A DNA stretch of 38,251 nt from Lysobacterales bacterium (GTDB lineage: Bacteria; Pseudomonadota; Gammaproteobacteria; Xanthomonadales; Rhodanobacteraceae). Of the stretch, positions 37,121 through 38,251 are shown piece by piece. The first letter of the stretch is position 1. The number at the start of each line of letters is the position of its first letter. The stretch is from positions 73,739 through 111,989 of the forward strand of contig JAFKMZ010000008.1 of assembly GCA_017305055.1 (NCBI GenBank). The letters are read 5' to 3'. Both the position numbers and the translations under genes were made by a program. The notes below the pieces were generated by a model. The model was given only the letters and a program-made list of their open reading frames with translations. It was not told the DNA's origin and made no database searches.

Positions 37121-38251
37121 AAACCACCTTTTTCACGCGCAGCGCCGCGGCGCTGCTGATCCTTGCCACGCTTGGCCTGGGCGCCTGCAGCGAGCGCTCC
37201 ACGACGGCGCCCGCCGAGGGCGAACGCGCGGCGGCCGCGTTCGAGCGCGGTCCGCACAACGGCCGCCTGCTGCGCGACGGCCCGTTCGCGCTCGAAGTCA
37301 CCGTTTACGAAACTGGCGTACCGCCGGAATTCCGCTTGTATGCCTACCGCGACGGCAAGCCCCTGCCGCCGGGGGTGTTGCAGCCTGCGCTCCAGGTGAC
37401 TCGCCTGGATGGAGAAACCACCCGCTTTACATTCCACCCCGTCGGCGATGCGCTCGTCGCCGATGGCACGGTGGTCGAGCCACACTCGTTCGATGTCAAG
37501 CTGACGGCGACCTACGAGGGCAAGACCCACACGTGGACATACGCCTCGTACGAAGGGCGCGTCACCATCCCCGCCGCAACGGCGGCCGCTTCCGGTGTGG
37601 AGACGACGGTGGCCGGCCCGGCCACGATTCGCGACGTGATCCCATTGATGGGTCGTGTCGCCGTCGATCCAAATCGCCAGGCCCAGGTGCGCGCCCGCTT
37701 CGAAGGCATCGTGCGCTCTGTCTCGGTGAACCTGGGTGACCGGGTGCGCCGTGGGCAGACGCTGGCCATGGTGGAAGCCAACCAGAGCATGCGCACGTAT
37801 GCCGTAGTGGCCCCGCTCGATGGCGTGGTGCTGGCGCGCAACACCAATGTCGGCGACGTGGCCGGTGACGCACCCCTGTTTGAGATTGCCGACCTGTCCT
37901 CGGTCTGGATCGAAGTCGATGCCGTGGGTCGCGATGCCGACCGCCTGCGACCGGGCCAAACGCTCCAGGTGCGGCCCGCCAGCGGGGGCGATCCGCTGGC
38001 GACCACGATCGACGCCTTGGTGCCGGTGACCCGTGCGGGCCTGAGCGTAGTTGCCCGTGCACGCATCCCCAACAAAGACAGCGCTTGGCGCCCGGGTATG
38101 CCGGTCGTGGCCGACGTCACGGTGGCCGAGCGGCCGGTGCCGCTGGCGGTGGACGTGTCGGGATTGCAGCGCTTCCGCGATTTCACCGTGGTGTTCGCCA
38201 AAGTCGGCGACACCTACGAGGTGCGCATGCTCGAGCTGGGTGCCCGCGACG
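37117..38251 (+). CDS. czcB: CzcB-like RND periplasmic adaptor (partial, continues past right end)
   Basis: ATG 37117 overlaps the czcC stop by four bases; 378 codons are visible and the frame is still open at the edge. The N-terminus is a lipoprotein signal (LILATLGLGAC, lipobox LGAC). A beta-rich domain of about 110 residues precedes the classical adaptor parts, as in the CzcB branch: DVIPLMGRVAVDPNRQAQVRARFEGIVRSV and NLGDRVRRGQTLAMVEA (barrel-sandwich), then VVAPLDGVVLARNTNVGDVAGDAPLFEIADLSSVWIEVDA, and a beta-barrel with WRPGMPVVADV. The coiled-coil hairpin between the lipoyl halves is almost absent (only QSMRTYA), typical for short-hairpin metal adaptors. The RND pump gene should follow. 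Confidence 0.87.
   Translation, partial: MKTTFFTRSAAALLILATLGLGACSERSTTAPAEGERAAAAFERGPHNGRLLRDGPFALEVTVYETGVPPEFRLYAYRDGKPLPPGVLQPALQVTRLDGETTRFTFHPVGDALVADGTVVEPHSFDVKLTATYEGKTHTWTYASYEGRVTIPAATAAASGVETTVAGPATIRDVIPLMGRVAVDPNRQAQVRARFEGIVRSVSVNLGDRVRRGQTLAMVEANQSMRTYAVVAPLDGVVLARNTNVGDVAGDAPLFEIADLSSVWIEVDAVGRDADRLRPGQTLQVRPASGGDPLATTIDALVPVTRAGLSVVARARIPNKDSAWRPGMPVVADVTVAERPVPLAVDVSGLQRFRDFTVVFAKVGDTYEVRMLELGARD

Overview
This is a high-GC chromosomal window. It most likely comes from a gammaproteobacterium of the Xanthomonadales group, possibly the Rhodanobacter/Dyella/Luteibacter branch. That is an inference from the GC bias, the gene repertoire (quinol-dependent NO reductase, Lhr, motAB, czc-type metal efflux) and a typical 'translated repeat' signature inside lhr. 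No 16S gene or other decisive taxonomic marker is present.

Left part (1-17.9 kb), mostly ordinary chromosome. A contractile-tail sheath gene and a small winged-helix-like gene are read leftward; they belong to a phage-like or extracellular contractile injection locus that continues outside the window. Divergent from them is a large helicase gene, lhr. It carries a repeat-derived in-frame insertion and, near 6.66 kb, a deletion-type frameshift. The shifted frame runs without a stop into the next gene, a secreted DUF885 metallopeptidase-like protein, so one open frame spans two unrelated genes. A secreted GH-D-like glycosidase, a DUF190 protein, a MATE exporter, the quinol NO reductase and a motAB stator operon follow.

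Accessory region 1 (17.9-20.1 kb) is clearly AT-richer. It holds a two-gene cassette: a DUF262 (ParB/GmrS-like) protein and a HEPN-domain protein with an Rx4H motif. No DUF1524 nuclease is present, so this looks like a DUF262 + HEPN conflict system.

Island (20.45 kb to the right end). It is bounded on the left by the 3' half of a tRNA-Leu(CAA), whose terminator is still in place, next to a tyrosine integrase. Cargo in order: a HigBA-like toxin-antitoxin pair with a promoter almost touching the toxin start; a three-gene overlapping operon of unrecognised proteins, two with PD-(D/E)xK-like motifs and the first needing a -1 frameshift at an A AAA AAC site; then, on the opposite strand, a UvrD-like helicase and a damaged class-2 OLD (GajA-like) nuclease; and an ABC three-component (ABC-3C) operon with a restriction-like effector. 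A HEPN-like gene, a zinc-ribbon ICE-type protein, a radC/JAB gene and several strong hairpins come next. The window ends in a czc-type heavy-metal efflux operon (small His-rich protein, CzcC-like, CzcB-like) that continues beyond the right edge.

The island therefore combines mobility genes, several stacked anti-phage modules and metal resistance. The candidates for something undescribed are the DUF262-HEPN pair, the three-gene operon at 22.9-24.9 kb with its putative frameshift signal, and the juxtaposed ABC-3C and OLD-UvrD modules.
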